The notes beneath the pieces were generated by a model, which did not search any database, was not told the origin of the DNA, and saw nothing but the letters and a program-made list of their open reading frames with translations. From Tritrichomonas foetus (Eukaryota; Parabasalia; Tritrichomonadida; Tritrichomonadidae), in NCBI GenBank assembly GCA_001839685.1, contig MLAK01000682.1:24275-88274 (forward strand): DNA of 64,000 bases, read 5' to 3'. The translations under genes and the position numbers were made by a program. This document shows, piece after piece, positions 1 through 9,600 of the stretch. Numbering within the stretch: position 1 is the stretch's first letter; each line of letters opens with the position of its first letter.

Positions 1-51
1 GACAATTCGATTGATTTTGAGGAATTTTGTGCGATTATTGGACAATTGTAA
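1..51 (+). CDS. EF-hand protein, C-terminal end only (partial)
   Basis: The first 16 codons of the window read as the end of an EF-hand calcium-binding loop, followed by TAA at 49-51. The residues are DNSIDFEEFCAIIGQL. The N-S-I-D-F-E-E-F part matches loop positions 6-12 plus the exiting helix, with Ile at position 8 and the bidentate Glu at position 12. The gene starts outside the window, so the family (calmodulin, centrin or other) cannot be decided. The reading rests on one short frame, but the EF-hand fit and the stop directly after it make it likely. Confidence 0.6.
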   Translation, partial: DNSIDFEEFCAIIGQL

Positions 52-897
52 GTATTTTATATCAAAAGTGTCTTGGATTACAACCTATATTATGTATATA
101 TAATTATTTTTTATGAATTCATCTTTGATTGGACAAACATTTTTTTTAAACACACTTTGTAAAGAACGCTTTTTGCGGTTAAAATATTTTATCATTATTT
201 ATTTATTTATTTGATTATTTTTTTTTTTTTTTCGGCTCATTCACATAATTTCAGATGAATTTTGTGTCAAATTCACTGTGATATCAAGTAATTGCTTTCA
301 TTATCCAAGAAATTATCAAGAAGAAAACTGTATAAAAATGATGTATAAAAATATTTTTAGGAAATGGAACAGTGAAATTGTTAAGAATAAGGCCTTATAT
401 AACAAAACGAAAAAATGAATATGAAATAATTTAGATCACAGTGGCTCATGAAAACGTTCATTCAATATCTTTTTTCTACATGTTTGTAGAAATTAACTTT
501 CTCAATATTACACTTCTATTGATTTCATGGAATAATGCATATCAATAAGAATATCTAAATTCTAAATTGATTCGAAAATGATGATCAGAGAATAGTTTCA
601 CAATTCTGATGCAATTCAATTTGAATGTACGTTTATCTAATCAATTATTTTTGTATAATATACGATCAACATTTCTACGATTAAATGGCTGAATACAATA
701 TTTCAAAACTCTAATATCTAAAGTTTCAATATCCAAATCACAGATTATACTTTTGAAGTATATTGTACTTATATTATGGTAATTTCCATGGAAATATTTA
801 AATTTTGACAAGAGGAAGTTCCTCTAATTCAAAAAGTTATGAATGATTTATTCTAAACAAATCCTTTGCGATTTACTTCATTTTTTATTTCTGTGAG
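52..897. other. intergenic, no gene seen
   Basis: About 850 bases of AT-rich sequence between the EF-hand gene end and the kinase start. It holds a short ATTT microsatellite near 195-215 and homopolymer T runs. I see no convincing ORF or RNA gene. Confidence 0.5.
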
Positions 898-1866
898 ATG
901 CAGAGGGTTTTAAGAAACAAATGTTGCAAGACAAACAGCTATTCTGAAGTGAAACAAGCTTTACAAGGATGTTTTAAAAAGGGAAATGTTTTTGATATTT
1001 TTGATATAGTTGAGGAAAAATTAAGAGGTAGAAATGTTTCAATTGTCAAACAAAAATTCGGGAATGAAATGTTTGTGATGAAAGAATTTTGTAAATCTGA
1101 GAATTTAGAAAGAAATAATATGATTATGGAAAAGGTCGAAAATGAGCGTAGAATTCATTCAAATTTGCATCATCCTTTCATTACAAAATTAGTTGGGAGC
1201 TATGAAAGTGATGACAAATATTATCTGATTTTTGAATTTGGGAAACAAGGAGATTTACAGGCTCTCTTAGACTCTCAAACATCAAATCTAAGTCAAAAAC
1301 AAATAAAAATTTTCATTGCAGAATTAATTTTATCCATTTCTTATTTACATAGTATGAAAATAGTACACAGAGATCTCAAACCTTCAAATATCGTTATTTC
1401 GGAAGGACATTTAAAGTTAATTGATTTTGGATTAGCAAAATCATTAAATGAGAACGAAAAATGTACTTCTTTTTGTGGAACTAACGAATTTGTTGCTCCT
1501 GAAGTAATTGAAGGGAAAGATTATGACTATAAGGTCGATATTTGGTCGTTAGGAGTAATCATTTTTAGATTGTGCTGTGGCTATCTTCCTTTTAAATCTA
1601 TGAATTTAGAAAGATTGTATGATTCGATAACAAGCGGAAAATACCGAATTTATAGCAATGTAGATGATATCACAAAAGATTTAATTTCGAAACTTCTTCA
1701 AACTGATCCATCAAAGCGGATAACTCTTGAAGAAGTTATGAATCATCCATTTTTCTTGGGAATATCTTTTGAAAAGGTATTGAATAGAGAATATGAGAAT
1801 GATTTTTCTCCCATTGGCTTTAATGAAGATTCTAGCGATGATGAAATCATCGAAATTGTAATGTAA
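898..1866 (+). CDS. AGC-like serine/threonine protein kinase, degenerate glycine loop
   Basis: A 322-residue protein that is almost entirely one kinase domain. The predicted ATP-binding lysine is K62 in FVMKEF, the catalytic loop is HRDLKPSN (157-164), the magnesium loop is DFG (176-178), and the activation segment SFCGTNEFVAPEV (191-203) ends in the APE motif. The HPFITKL stretch and the CGT-x-E-F activation segment resemble AGC kinases of the PKA/PKG/S6K type. The usual GxGxxG loop reads LRGRNVSIV, so the conserved glycine positions are replaced, although HRD, DFG and APE are intact. A short acidic tail follows. The start is the first in-frame ATG. The substrate is unknown. Confidence 0.9.
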   Translation: MQRVLRNKCCKTNSYSEVKQALQGCFKKGNVFDIFDIVEEKLRGRNVSIVKQKFGNEMFVMKEFCKSENLERNNMIMEKVENERRIHSNLHHPFITKLVGSYESDDKYYLIFEFGKQGDLQALLDSQTSNLSQKQIKIFIAELILSISYLHSMKIVHRDLKPSNIVISEGHLKLIDFGLAKSLNENEKCTSFCGTNEFVAPEVIEGKDYDYKVDIWSLGVIIFRLCCGYLPFKSMNLERLYDSITSGKYRIYSNVDDITKDLISKLLQTDPSKRITLEEVMNHPFFLGISFEKVLNREYENDFSPIGFNEDSSDDEIIEIVM

Positions 1867-2334
1867 ATAAATATTCTAAAGTGTCTAAAGATTTTCGTAA
1901 CTTTTTAATTTTTTCGTATTTTTTTTCCGTAATTATTTCTTACACATGGTTGTCTAATTCAATAAATTAATAATGATGTATCACAATTATGTATTTTCAA
2001 GGAAATCTTTCGAAAGATGATTATTTCCATTATTTTCGTCTTTTGCTTGATGGATGCATTTTATAATATAAGGATATAACCATTTTCAGTCAATGGCAAC
2101 TTAAATGAAAATTGACACATTATCATGTTTTTAAGAACTAGCAAACATAGAGTTTATGTTGATCAATGATTTATGGCTTTTCTCTTTCAAATGTTTTCGA
2201 TTTCACTTAATTAGTCAAAATAAACAAACAATAAACAAATAATATATGAAGGAGTTGATGAAAAAAACAAATTTTAGGATCAAACAATTATTTTGAACAA
2301 ATATAACATAATGAAACCATATGACAACAAAATC
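1867..2334. other. intergenic between convergent genes, nothing seen
   Basis: A 3'-to-3' spacer of about 470 bases between the kinase and CDC14. It is AT-rich and holds no recognisable gene or repeat. Confidence 0.5.
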
Positions 2335-4163
2335 TCATTTCCGTGGTGTTTTCCTCGAGTTGGCATGTTGTTGGGCTCTTTGTAGTTTTCTTGGCTGAGG
2401 AACAGTCGGTGTTATTGATACCGCTTGAATCTGTAAAAGCCCGTTTTCTTGTTGAGAAACTTTTTCTTTTGCATTCTGTCTCAAGTGATCAGGTCTTGCT
2501 GTGGTTTTTGGACGTTGTCGAGATGGTGATGATGCAGTTGCTGTCTTTGTTGCTCGAGTACGTGAGTTTGCTGACTGCGAATTAGCTGTTCCTAAACCTG
2601 CACGGTTTCCATTGATTCTGTCGCTGGGCCGGGAAAGTGCGGGTCTTTTTGAACTTTTGACAACATGTTGAATACTTGGTGCAACATGTGTCTGTGGTGC
2701 GGGCCGATGTAAAGCACTGTCATACTTGATAAGGAATGCTTGTTGTGGTCCAATGACACTTCCAGGTCTGCATACTCTAATCCACCCAATTGCTTCATGT
2801 GCATTAAATCCAAAATTCTTGATCATATGACATCCTGCTAAAGTCCCACTGATGTTAGTTTTTATTCGATCAAAAATGCAATTTTAAATGAGTTATTTTT
2901 CCTTTTTCAATAATCAAATTATTAATCGAAGAAATAATATTTTTTTCAAACACTAAAATAAAAAACTATAAATGATTATAAATTCCATTTTCGAAAGTAA
3001 AAAGCCTAAAATTAAGAATATGAATAAAATAATTATTGTATGATGAAGTATACTTCTCAAAACTACAAATGATTAATAAATAATTTTCATATATTCATAT
3101 CTTTCAATGAAGAAAACAAATTTCCTGAAATATTTTTTTTCAAGGGATATCTCATCATTTCAAAATATGAATAATAAATCAAATTCGAAAATCATATGTA
3201 AATAAATTTACATATCATCAAATTATTTCTTTGATTAATACTATTAAATAATGTGATGATTTGTTTGATTAGGTTAAGGAAAAAAAACTCATTTAAAATT
3301 GCACAAAAAACATACGTTCTTCCAAGTCCAGCTTTGCAGTGAAGTGCCACAACGTCTGGTCCTTCAATTATATTTAAAAATTCCTGAAGAATTTGAGGTG
3401 GTGGACAAGTTCCATCCGGGAAAAACAATTCTGTGTGAATGAAACCTGCTTCTTTGAATATGTTTTCTTCATATGTTTTGTTATTTAATCTCACAATTCT
3501 AGTAATCCCGATCTCTTTGAAAGTCGGAACAATATCACTAGGTGTGCACACTCTAAATCCTTGAACAAGATTTGTAGAATATGGAGATGCAAACGCAAGA
3601 AGCTTGTTTGGAATTAACCAATTCATATCACCATTTTCAACTTGTTCTCTATCTGACCATGATTGTGGATCGAAAGTATTGGGATCATACCATCCGTTGG
3701 CCATTGCACGTTCGATTCCACGAATGCATGATAAAACAGATAAGTCATAAGTTGATGGATATGAGGAAGCATCTCGATATGGCTTCATTTGTGAAATGAG
3801 TCGATTGAATGGTTTATATGCCTCATCTGCTTTCATGCCCATGTGGATCAGTCTGAAAGCAGAAGCAAGAAGAACCGCATTCGATACATGTTGAGGTTGG
3901 GACGAACAGTAAAAGTGAACTAAACATTGATGATCAGCCATATGGTTTAAAGCGACAATCAGAAAAACGTGAATTTGGAGGAGAGAAAGTGGCCCGAAGT
4001 CAGCGAAAAAAGGTTGGTAAATAAATTGTTCGTCATTGTCGATTGAAAAATAAAAAACTTTATTTGTGCTTTGAGGAGGAACTCGAATTATTGAAAAAAC
4101 AAAACGGTTTGGAATAATGTCAATTGTTGGAGAGGATGGTGTAACGGCGCGATTCCTATACAT
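2335..4163 (-). CDS. CDC14: CDC14-type dual-specificity protein phosphatase, two exons
   Basis: Two coding blocks join into one 453-residue CDC14. Exon 1 is 4163-3316 (282 codons plus 2 bases) and exon 2 is 2848-2335 (1 base plus 171 codons including stop). The spliced product reads through the phosphatase signature HCKAGLGRTGT, with Cys276 as predicted nucleophile and Arg282, followed by IGWIRVCRPGSVIGPQQ, a hallmark of CDC14. The N-terminal half is the non-catalytic CDC14 domain. The C-terminal 120 or so residues are basic and rich in Ser, Pro, Ala and Thr, probably disordered. CDC14 removes phosphate from Cdk sites at mitotic exit; it also acts at basal bodies in flagellates. The intron is phase 2 and interrupts Thr283, inside the active-site loop. 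Without splicing, the protein would end just after the signature. Confidence 0.9.
2849..3315 (-). other. spliceosomal intron of CDC14 (467 nt) with complementary ends
   Basis: On the minus strand the intron opens with GTATGT (3315-3310) and closes with ACTAACATCAG (acceptor CAG at 2851-2849). This is the trichomonad combined branch-site/acceptor motif, one base shorter than the ACTAACACACAG form known from T. vaginalis. Removing it restores the CDC14 frame exactly. A perfect 17-bp inverted repeat lies near both ends: GCAATTTTAAATGAGTT at 2878-2894 and its reverse complement at 3286-3302. Weaker complementarity continues inward. The length is well above what I know for T. vaginalis introns. 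Confidence 0.9.
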
Positions 4164-4359
4164 TGTGATTTTTGAAAAACTCGTTCTATAAAATTATGAA
4201 ATGTTAAATGAAAAATAAATTATTTCATATTCAATTGATTCTATGACTCTATTGAAAAATATATTAAAAATAAACGTGCGTTTACGTTGGAATCTAGAAT
4301 GGTTTAGAAAAGAACTTAATATACATGTATGATTAACTTTTTACAATCATCTTATTGTT

Positions 4360-4430
4360 TTCAATGAAATAATGTTCTTCAATGAAATATTATTCTTCAA
4401 TGAAATAATGTTCTTCAATGAATATTCATC
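4360..4430. repeat. 18-bp minisatellite, about 4 copies
   Basis: Tandem copies of TTCAATGAAATAATGTTC start at 4360, 4378, 4396 and 4414. The second has two changes and the last is degenerate. The array lies in the upstream region of CDC14 (4164-4560), which otherwise shows nothing. Confidence 0.85.
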
Positions 4431-4560
4431 ATTCAATTTAGAATTATTTCAAGAAGGCAGTTAGATTAAAACAATATTATTATGCATGATTCTTTTAAAA
4501 AATGGAATCACAATCGAAGTAGTAATATGAAAGGTATTATATGTAAAATAGTAACAATTT

Positions 4561-5202
4561 TTACGATAATAAACACTCTTCTTCATCAGATATTTCGACA
4601 TCCCATGATTTGGTGATCAAATGATAGGTGAGAGGAACTGAAAACCCATATAACACTAGAAATACGATACTATTCAAAATAAGAAAGGCGAGAAGCGGCT
4701 TAAAAAATGATTTGCAAGGTTTTTCAAAGAAATTTTGTGTATTATTTAAAAATACATCAAACAATGATATTTTCTCTCTAGACCAATAACCATTCCCATC
4801 TTTAATATCTTGATTAATGTATGTTTTGATAATGTTACACTTCGATTGGCTGCTAATACCAGGAACTGCAATCCATCCAAAGACTAAATAAAGTAGAAAA
4901 GGAGTTGCAGATAGAACTACCGCAGTTGTAAGGAAAAATTGTGACATTTTTTGAATAAAATAGATAACTACAAACAAAATTACAAAGGCTAATGCAATCA
5001 AGCAGAATATTAAAGAAATTAAAATATTTTTTGAAATTGATGATGCCTTTCCAGAAAATGTATAATACCACCATGGATCAATGAACGAATAAAATTGAAA
5101 TCCTGAAATCAGAAATCCAAGTGAAAATGTCACCATCAGAATAAAAAGTACAAGGAGCAACTTTTCATTCATTTGAACCAATTTGTTTGCAGGAATAATC
5201 AT
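4561..5202 (-). CDS. four-TM tetraspanin-like membrane protein
   Basis: A 213-residue protein with four hydrophobic segments at about 14-36, 58-80, 88-112 and 166-195. There is a short first loop, and a larger loop between TM3 and TM4 holding two cysteines (SKCN and KPCK). That layout is tetraspanin-like, but the CCG motif is absent, so the family is uncertain. The C-terminal tail DEEECLLS fits an acidic di-leucine sorting signal ([DE]xxxL[LI]), which suggests endosomal or lysosomal trafficking. The start is an ATG about 40 residues before TM2 and gives a short cytoplasmic N-terminus. Confidence 0.75.
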   Translation of the reverse strand: MIIPANKLVQMNEKLLLVLFILMVTFSLGFLISGFQFYSFIDPWWYYTFSGKASSISKNILISLIFCLIALAFVILFVVIYFIQKMSQFFLTTAVVLSATPFLLYLVFGWIAVPGISSQSKCNIIKTYINQDIKDGNGYWSREKISLFDVFLNNTQNFFEKPCKSFFKPLLAFLILNSIVFLVLYGFSVPLTYHLITKSWDVEISDEEECLLS

Positions 5203-5416
5203 GATAAATTGATGAAATTAACTGACAAAAATTTGTGTTATCATTTAAAAAGTTGAACTTTTTCTTGTCATCAATGCGGCCATATATTCCTTTAAAAAGC
5301 TAAATTTATAAAGTGAAAAACATTCCGACAGTTTTCCTGTCATCACCATTTTTCCTTCTACATGAAGATTAGATTAAGAAGAACAACAAATATATCAATG
5401 CGTTTTAGATTCACTA

Positions 5417-5701
5417 GGTCGGACACTTTGTCCTCTGAGATGTTTTTTGGCATAAAAATTTGAATATGTGATGTGACTTTACTGTCCCCTTCGACTCATT
5501 CGGCCATTGGAGGAGGCGCCAGCAAGTGAATGTTTCTGATTCTCTGCGCTCCCTTCGCTGTGTTCACTCGCCGGTCCACTTCCAAGTTGAAATGACCAAA
5601 AAACCAACAACATTCACACCATTAAGACTTTTCCACTTTTGGCCTTTATTTGACCTTCACTTCACGCTGCAAGAATCTCATGAGGAAACAAACCATCTAT
5701 C
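5417..5701 (-). mobile_element. older diverged copy of the foldback element, opposite orientation
   Basis: A GC-rich stretch in AT-rich surroundings. It matches the reverse complement of the element at 6314-6613 along most of its length. Shared blocks include CCCCTTCGACTCATTCGGCC (5487-5506), CCATTGGAGGAGG just after it, and the block near 5632-5665 (CCACTTTTGGCCTTTATTTG). The terminal TCCTATGAG motif is degraded (TCCTCTGAG at 5431, CTCATGAGGA at 5678). The ends are approximate and I found no target duplication. The ORF readable across it (5526-5768) is not a gene. Confidence 0.75.
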
Positions 5702-5811
5702 TATTCTCAAAAATCAAAGAAATATCTTTCCTCGTCATCATAAATCAAAAAACAAAAAGAATTATTGAAAGAAAAAAGAAGATGAACAATTAATGAATTC
5801 ATAGAATAATT

Positions 5812-6063
5812 TTATTCATTTTTTTCTTTTTGTTCAGCCGGCTGGGACTTAATGCGACGTTGGAGAACTGCATAAATTGAAAGTCCAACGAAAATCCACA
5901 ATGGGAAAAGGTAAGACAATTTTTCTTCGAGTGGCGATGATGAGTATGTTGGTAAGTATCCTAAAAACAGGAGAACCCACATAATAACTGTACATGATAA
6001 TAATGAAATAACAACTTTTGGATGATGTTGGAAGAGTCTTTTATATGCTTCGAGAAGTTCCAT
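5812..6063 (-). CDS. small two-TM membrane protein, unknown
   Basis: An 83-residue protein with two hydrophobic helices at about 20-40 and 55-72, a short linker (PTYSSSPLEEK), and a charged cytosolic-looking tail (QRRIKSQPAEQKEKNE). I start it at the first ATG (6063); the frame stays open upstream only from a TTG. An AAAAAAGTGAC element lies 15-25 bases upstream. The size and layout fit a small subunit of an ER or organelle membrane complex, but I recognise no family. The gene lies between two oppositely oriented foldback elements. Confidence 0.6.
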   Translation of the reverse strand: MELLEAYKRLFQHHPKVVISLLSCTVIMWVLLFLGYLPTYSSSPLEEKLSYLFPLWIFVGLSIYAVLQRRIKSQPAEQKEKNE

Positions 6064-6304
6064 TTTTCCTGTTATGTAAAAAAGTGACAATTATCGTGAT
6101 GACACTACTTTTTAATCTTAAAAATTTGGTATGCAAAGATCATTTTCTTTGAATTTTCTAGTTACATAATTCGCATTTATCTGAATATAAAATATTTTAA
6201 TTAAAATATTTGGTTAAATTTTATTTTCTAAAGAGCATTATAAATTCTATAACAAGAAAAATACATTACAATATAAAATTGAACAAGTTACATTCTCATC
6301 ACCT

Positions 6305-6313
6305 CTTTTCACC
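6305..6313 (+). repeat. target site duplication, left copy
   Basis: CTTTTCACC directly outside the left end of the foldback element. An identical copy lies outside the right end at 6614-6622. Confidence 0.8.
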
Positions 6314-6613
6314 GGCAGAGATTTATTTTCCTATGAGTTTTGTAAATGTGAAGTGAAAGGTCAAATAAAGGTCAAAAGTGGAAAAAACCTAATGGGTAAA
6401 TGTGATGTGAACTTTGCTGGTTCTTTGGGTCACTTCGACATGGAGGAGGTGCGCCACGTGAACACAGCGGAGGGAGCGAAGCGATCCGAAGCTGTGGTCA
6501 CGTGGCAGCACCTCTTCCAATGGCCGAATGAGTCGAAGGGGCCCGCAAAGTCACATCACATTTACCCATTTTTAGTGTCAAAAAACAAAACTCATAGGAA
6601 AAAAAATCCTGCC
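6314..6613 (+). mobile_element. 300-bp foldback MITE, probably Mutator-like
   Basis: The element is a long imperfect hairpin beginning GGCAG and ending CTGCC, flanked by a 9-bp direct repeat, CTTTTCACC. A perfect 17-bp inverted repeat (TTTCCTATGAGTTTTGT at 6327-6343, reverse complement at 6585-6601) sits near the ends. Inner arms also pair: GGGTAAATGTGATGTGA with its complement, and CCACGTGAACACAGC with GCTGTGGTCACGTGG around a GC-rich centre. The left arm has about 35 extra bases (GTGAAAGGTCAAATAAAGG), which gives it a direction. It has no coding capacity; the ORF at 6353-6646 is an artefact. Nine-base duplications are typical of Mutator-like elements, which are known in T. vaginalis; the assignment is inference. 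It ends 73 bases before the ATR start codon. Confidence 0.85.
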
Positions 6614-6622
6614 CTTTTCACC
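6614..6622 (+). repeat. target site duplication, right copy
   Basis: CTTTTCACC, identical to 6305-6313. It falls in the short upstream region of ATR and overlaps a TTTTCACCT motif also seen upstream of other genes in the window. Confidence 0.8.
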
Positions 6623-6686
6623 TCAAGTTCAAACTTTTTCAAATGATGATTTTATTTTTCAATACTTTATATAGTGAAGCTTCATC

Positions 6687-9600
6687 ATGAGTGAAGCTTC
6701 AGTCTTTTCTACTGAATGCACTCAAGACAGCCAAAACGACGACTCTCAAGATATTGAAAACAGTGTTCGAGTTATAATCGATAATTATTTAAGTAATCCG
6801 TTGTCAAATGAACAAACCAATAAAGTTTATACGGCTTTGCAAGTGGCAGCCACTTCAAAACGTCATATTTTTCAAAGAAACGCTGCTTTTTTAGACCAGA
6901 TTGTTCAGAAACTATTGACGTATTGTATAAATGTTCTCCAGAAAAATAATCAAAAAAGTGATTTCATTGATAATATTACAATTGAATACATTTCAATATA
7001 TCCAGCTAAAAAAAGAGATTTATTTATTCACAGACTTATTCTAGCCATTCAAGATTATTATCTCCCAGAAACACAAAGTAAAAGCACAGTTATTATGCCA
7101 AGTGCAGATGATAAATTTTCTAGAATTGATTGCAATACAGAAAAAGCATCATTTTTTTATTTGACTTTATTTTATAAGCTTTCTCAACGTTTCCCAATGT
7201 ATGATGGTTCACTTTTGATTTTGATACAACATCTTTTATGCACCGATGACCATAATGTTCAACTGTTAACAATGAAAATTTTATCAGAATTTGTTTCGAT
7301 TTCAATGGAACTTTCTTTTCGTATTATTCGAATTTTATTATCATTTATAACAAATCATTTGAACACTCAAATCAGTCAAGAAGATTTCGATCCATTATTA
7401 GTAACAATTTTTAATAAATCTTATAATAACATTCCACCTCAAATCAAACCATTAATTGGTAGAGAAGTTTTGAGTTACTTGCCACAACTTTGTCATTTAA
7501 CTAATTGTAAAATTATAGATCTTGTTTTTCGCTGTGTTCAAGATTTCATCACGATCGACCAGGTAAACGCACAATTAAGTGCATCATTTTTCTTAAAATT
7601 GTTTAGAGAATATTATTTGAATAAAGAGTTTATTAAAATATGTAAAAATATTGTTCAGCATAGTCCTAATTTTAAATCATCACTTTGGAAGCAATTTTCA
7701 AGTGATTTTATTTATTTACCTGCACTTTTATATATTTCACCTGATTTTCAATTTGATTTGACTATTCTCAATAATGTAAGTCCACCAATATTATACGACA
7801 TTGTAGTACTTTTAGACCAAATTCCAGAATGGCTCGAACGTCGACTTTCAAAGTTTCTTGTTAACTATCCACCAAAAGAAAATCAAATAAAATTATTAAT
7901 TAAATTCATTCCAGCAATGCCACAGCAAAATTATCATCCTGATTTAATCTGCAAAATACTGAGTGAAGATGAAGGTCGAATTTCTAGCCATTATCAAAAG
8001 CTTAAAAAATTCGCATTAGAAGCGAATTCAATAAAGCTTGCTTCTTTATTGGCTGCAAAGTATCCTGAAGATCAAGCTGAATATTCACTCATGATTTGTA
8101 ATCATACCAACAGTGATGCAGCTTGGGAAGATGAAAACTTTCGTCGTGCTGTAGCTATTATTACAAGTAATGCGAAAAAACTCACATTTAAAGAAGATTA
8201 TTTCATTATTTTATATGGAAAATCAAAATTACGCTTAATGTATCTATATGCACAGGAAAGGGCATTATGGAAACCGTTTTTAAAGCCAGTCTTACAAGCA
8301 ATTAATGATGAGCATGAAGATTATGCAATTGCAGCTATTAGTGTTTTACACATGCTCGAAAATTTCCAAGAGATTTATGCTTATTATTCATATTATTTCT
8401 TTAAACATGTTTTAAGCCTCTTGAATGATAAAAAATATTGCTTGAGATTCAAAAATGTCTTGAAATGTTTGTTTCCACAATATAAACTAATAGATTTTGC
8501 ACCAAATATCATTCCAATTTTAATTCGAAATAAAGATACAAAAATACTTGAACTTTATTCTGCAATGTGTAATGAAGAACTCGCACAAGCAACTGTGCCG
8601 GCACCTTCTCTAAGTGTAGAAGATTTAGTTTTGAATAATATATCAAGTGTTTATTTATATTTATTTGTTTATATAAAAGATCGTCATCATTTTTCAGATT
8701 GTATCACTTTCCTTCAAAATCTTCTCGGAAAGCAGCCAACTAAGCTTCTAAATAGTTGTATTGGAACTTTAGCACCACAACTTTTATTATATTTGGCTTC
8801 GGATGAACCAAAACTTCGAAATAATGCTAAAGAAGCAATAAAAGTTATATCAAATTTATGTTTCCATAAAAAGTTTTCTGATACTGCTGAACTCATGAAA
8901 TATTTTTGGTCTGAAAATTTTTTGGTTACAATTATTGATTTCTGTCGGATACTTTATGATAATGCATCACGAAGATATACAGCTGTACTAAAAACTTTAA
9001 TCACTAGTGTTGAATATATTGAACCTTTTATTCATTCTTGTTATCCCAAGATATTGTCTATCACAGATATTGCAATGAGAAGGGATTCATTAAGAAGCCT
9101 TTGTATTGAACTTTGGCAGAAATTAATGAGTTCAATTTCTGACAAATCGATTTTTCCAAGTATTTTTGGACATGTGATCTCCCAACTTTTGCCTTATTTT
9201 GATCAATTCCCTGATCAAATCACTGATGTTTTAAGAATTCTAATAATTGAGAATTCTGATGTAACTCAACAATGTTTTATTGAAATTGCACATATTCCAT
9301 TATTTCTAGAAAGACCACAATTAAGCGATATCAATAAAACTTTACAAAATGTTGCACAATCCGATAACTGGAAGAGTCGTATTGTTAAACTTTCAAAACA
9401 GCTTGAATCTACAGCACCCCCATTTCGAAGATTAATTCTTCAGCAACTTTTCCTGACACTGAAAGCAAATATTTGTAATTTGAACGAATTATCAGCGCAA
9501 GATATTTCTGAACTCATGAAAAAACTTTGGATCGTTTCATCACATGAAAAAATCTCTGAACATATTTTATACTGCGCTCAATGTATGTCTTTATTACCTT

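Noticed and set aside
5405..5710. Target site duplication around the older foldback element
   Set aside because: No matching 8-10 bp words were found at the approximate ends; either they have decayed or the ends are placed wrongly.
5526..5768. 80-codon ORF on the plus strand
   Set aside because: It lies inside the older foldback element, has no ATG-supported conserved content, and is explained by the repeat.
6353..6646. 97-codon ORF on the plus strand
   Set aside because: It runs through the hairpin of the fresh foldback element and out of its end; palindromic GC-rich DNA is enough to explain it.
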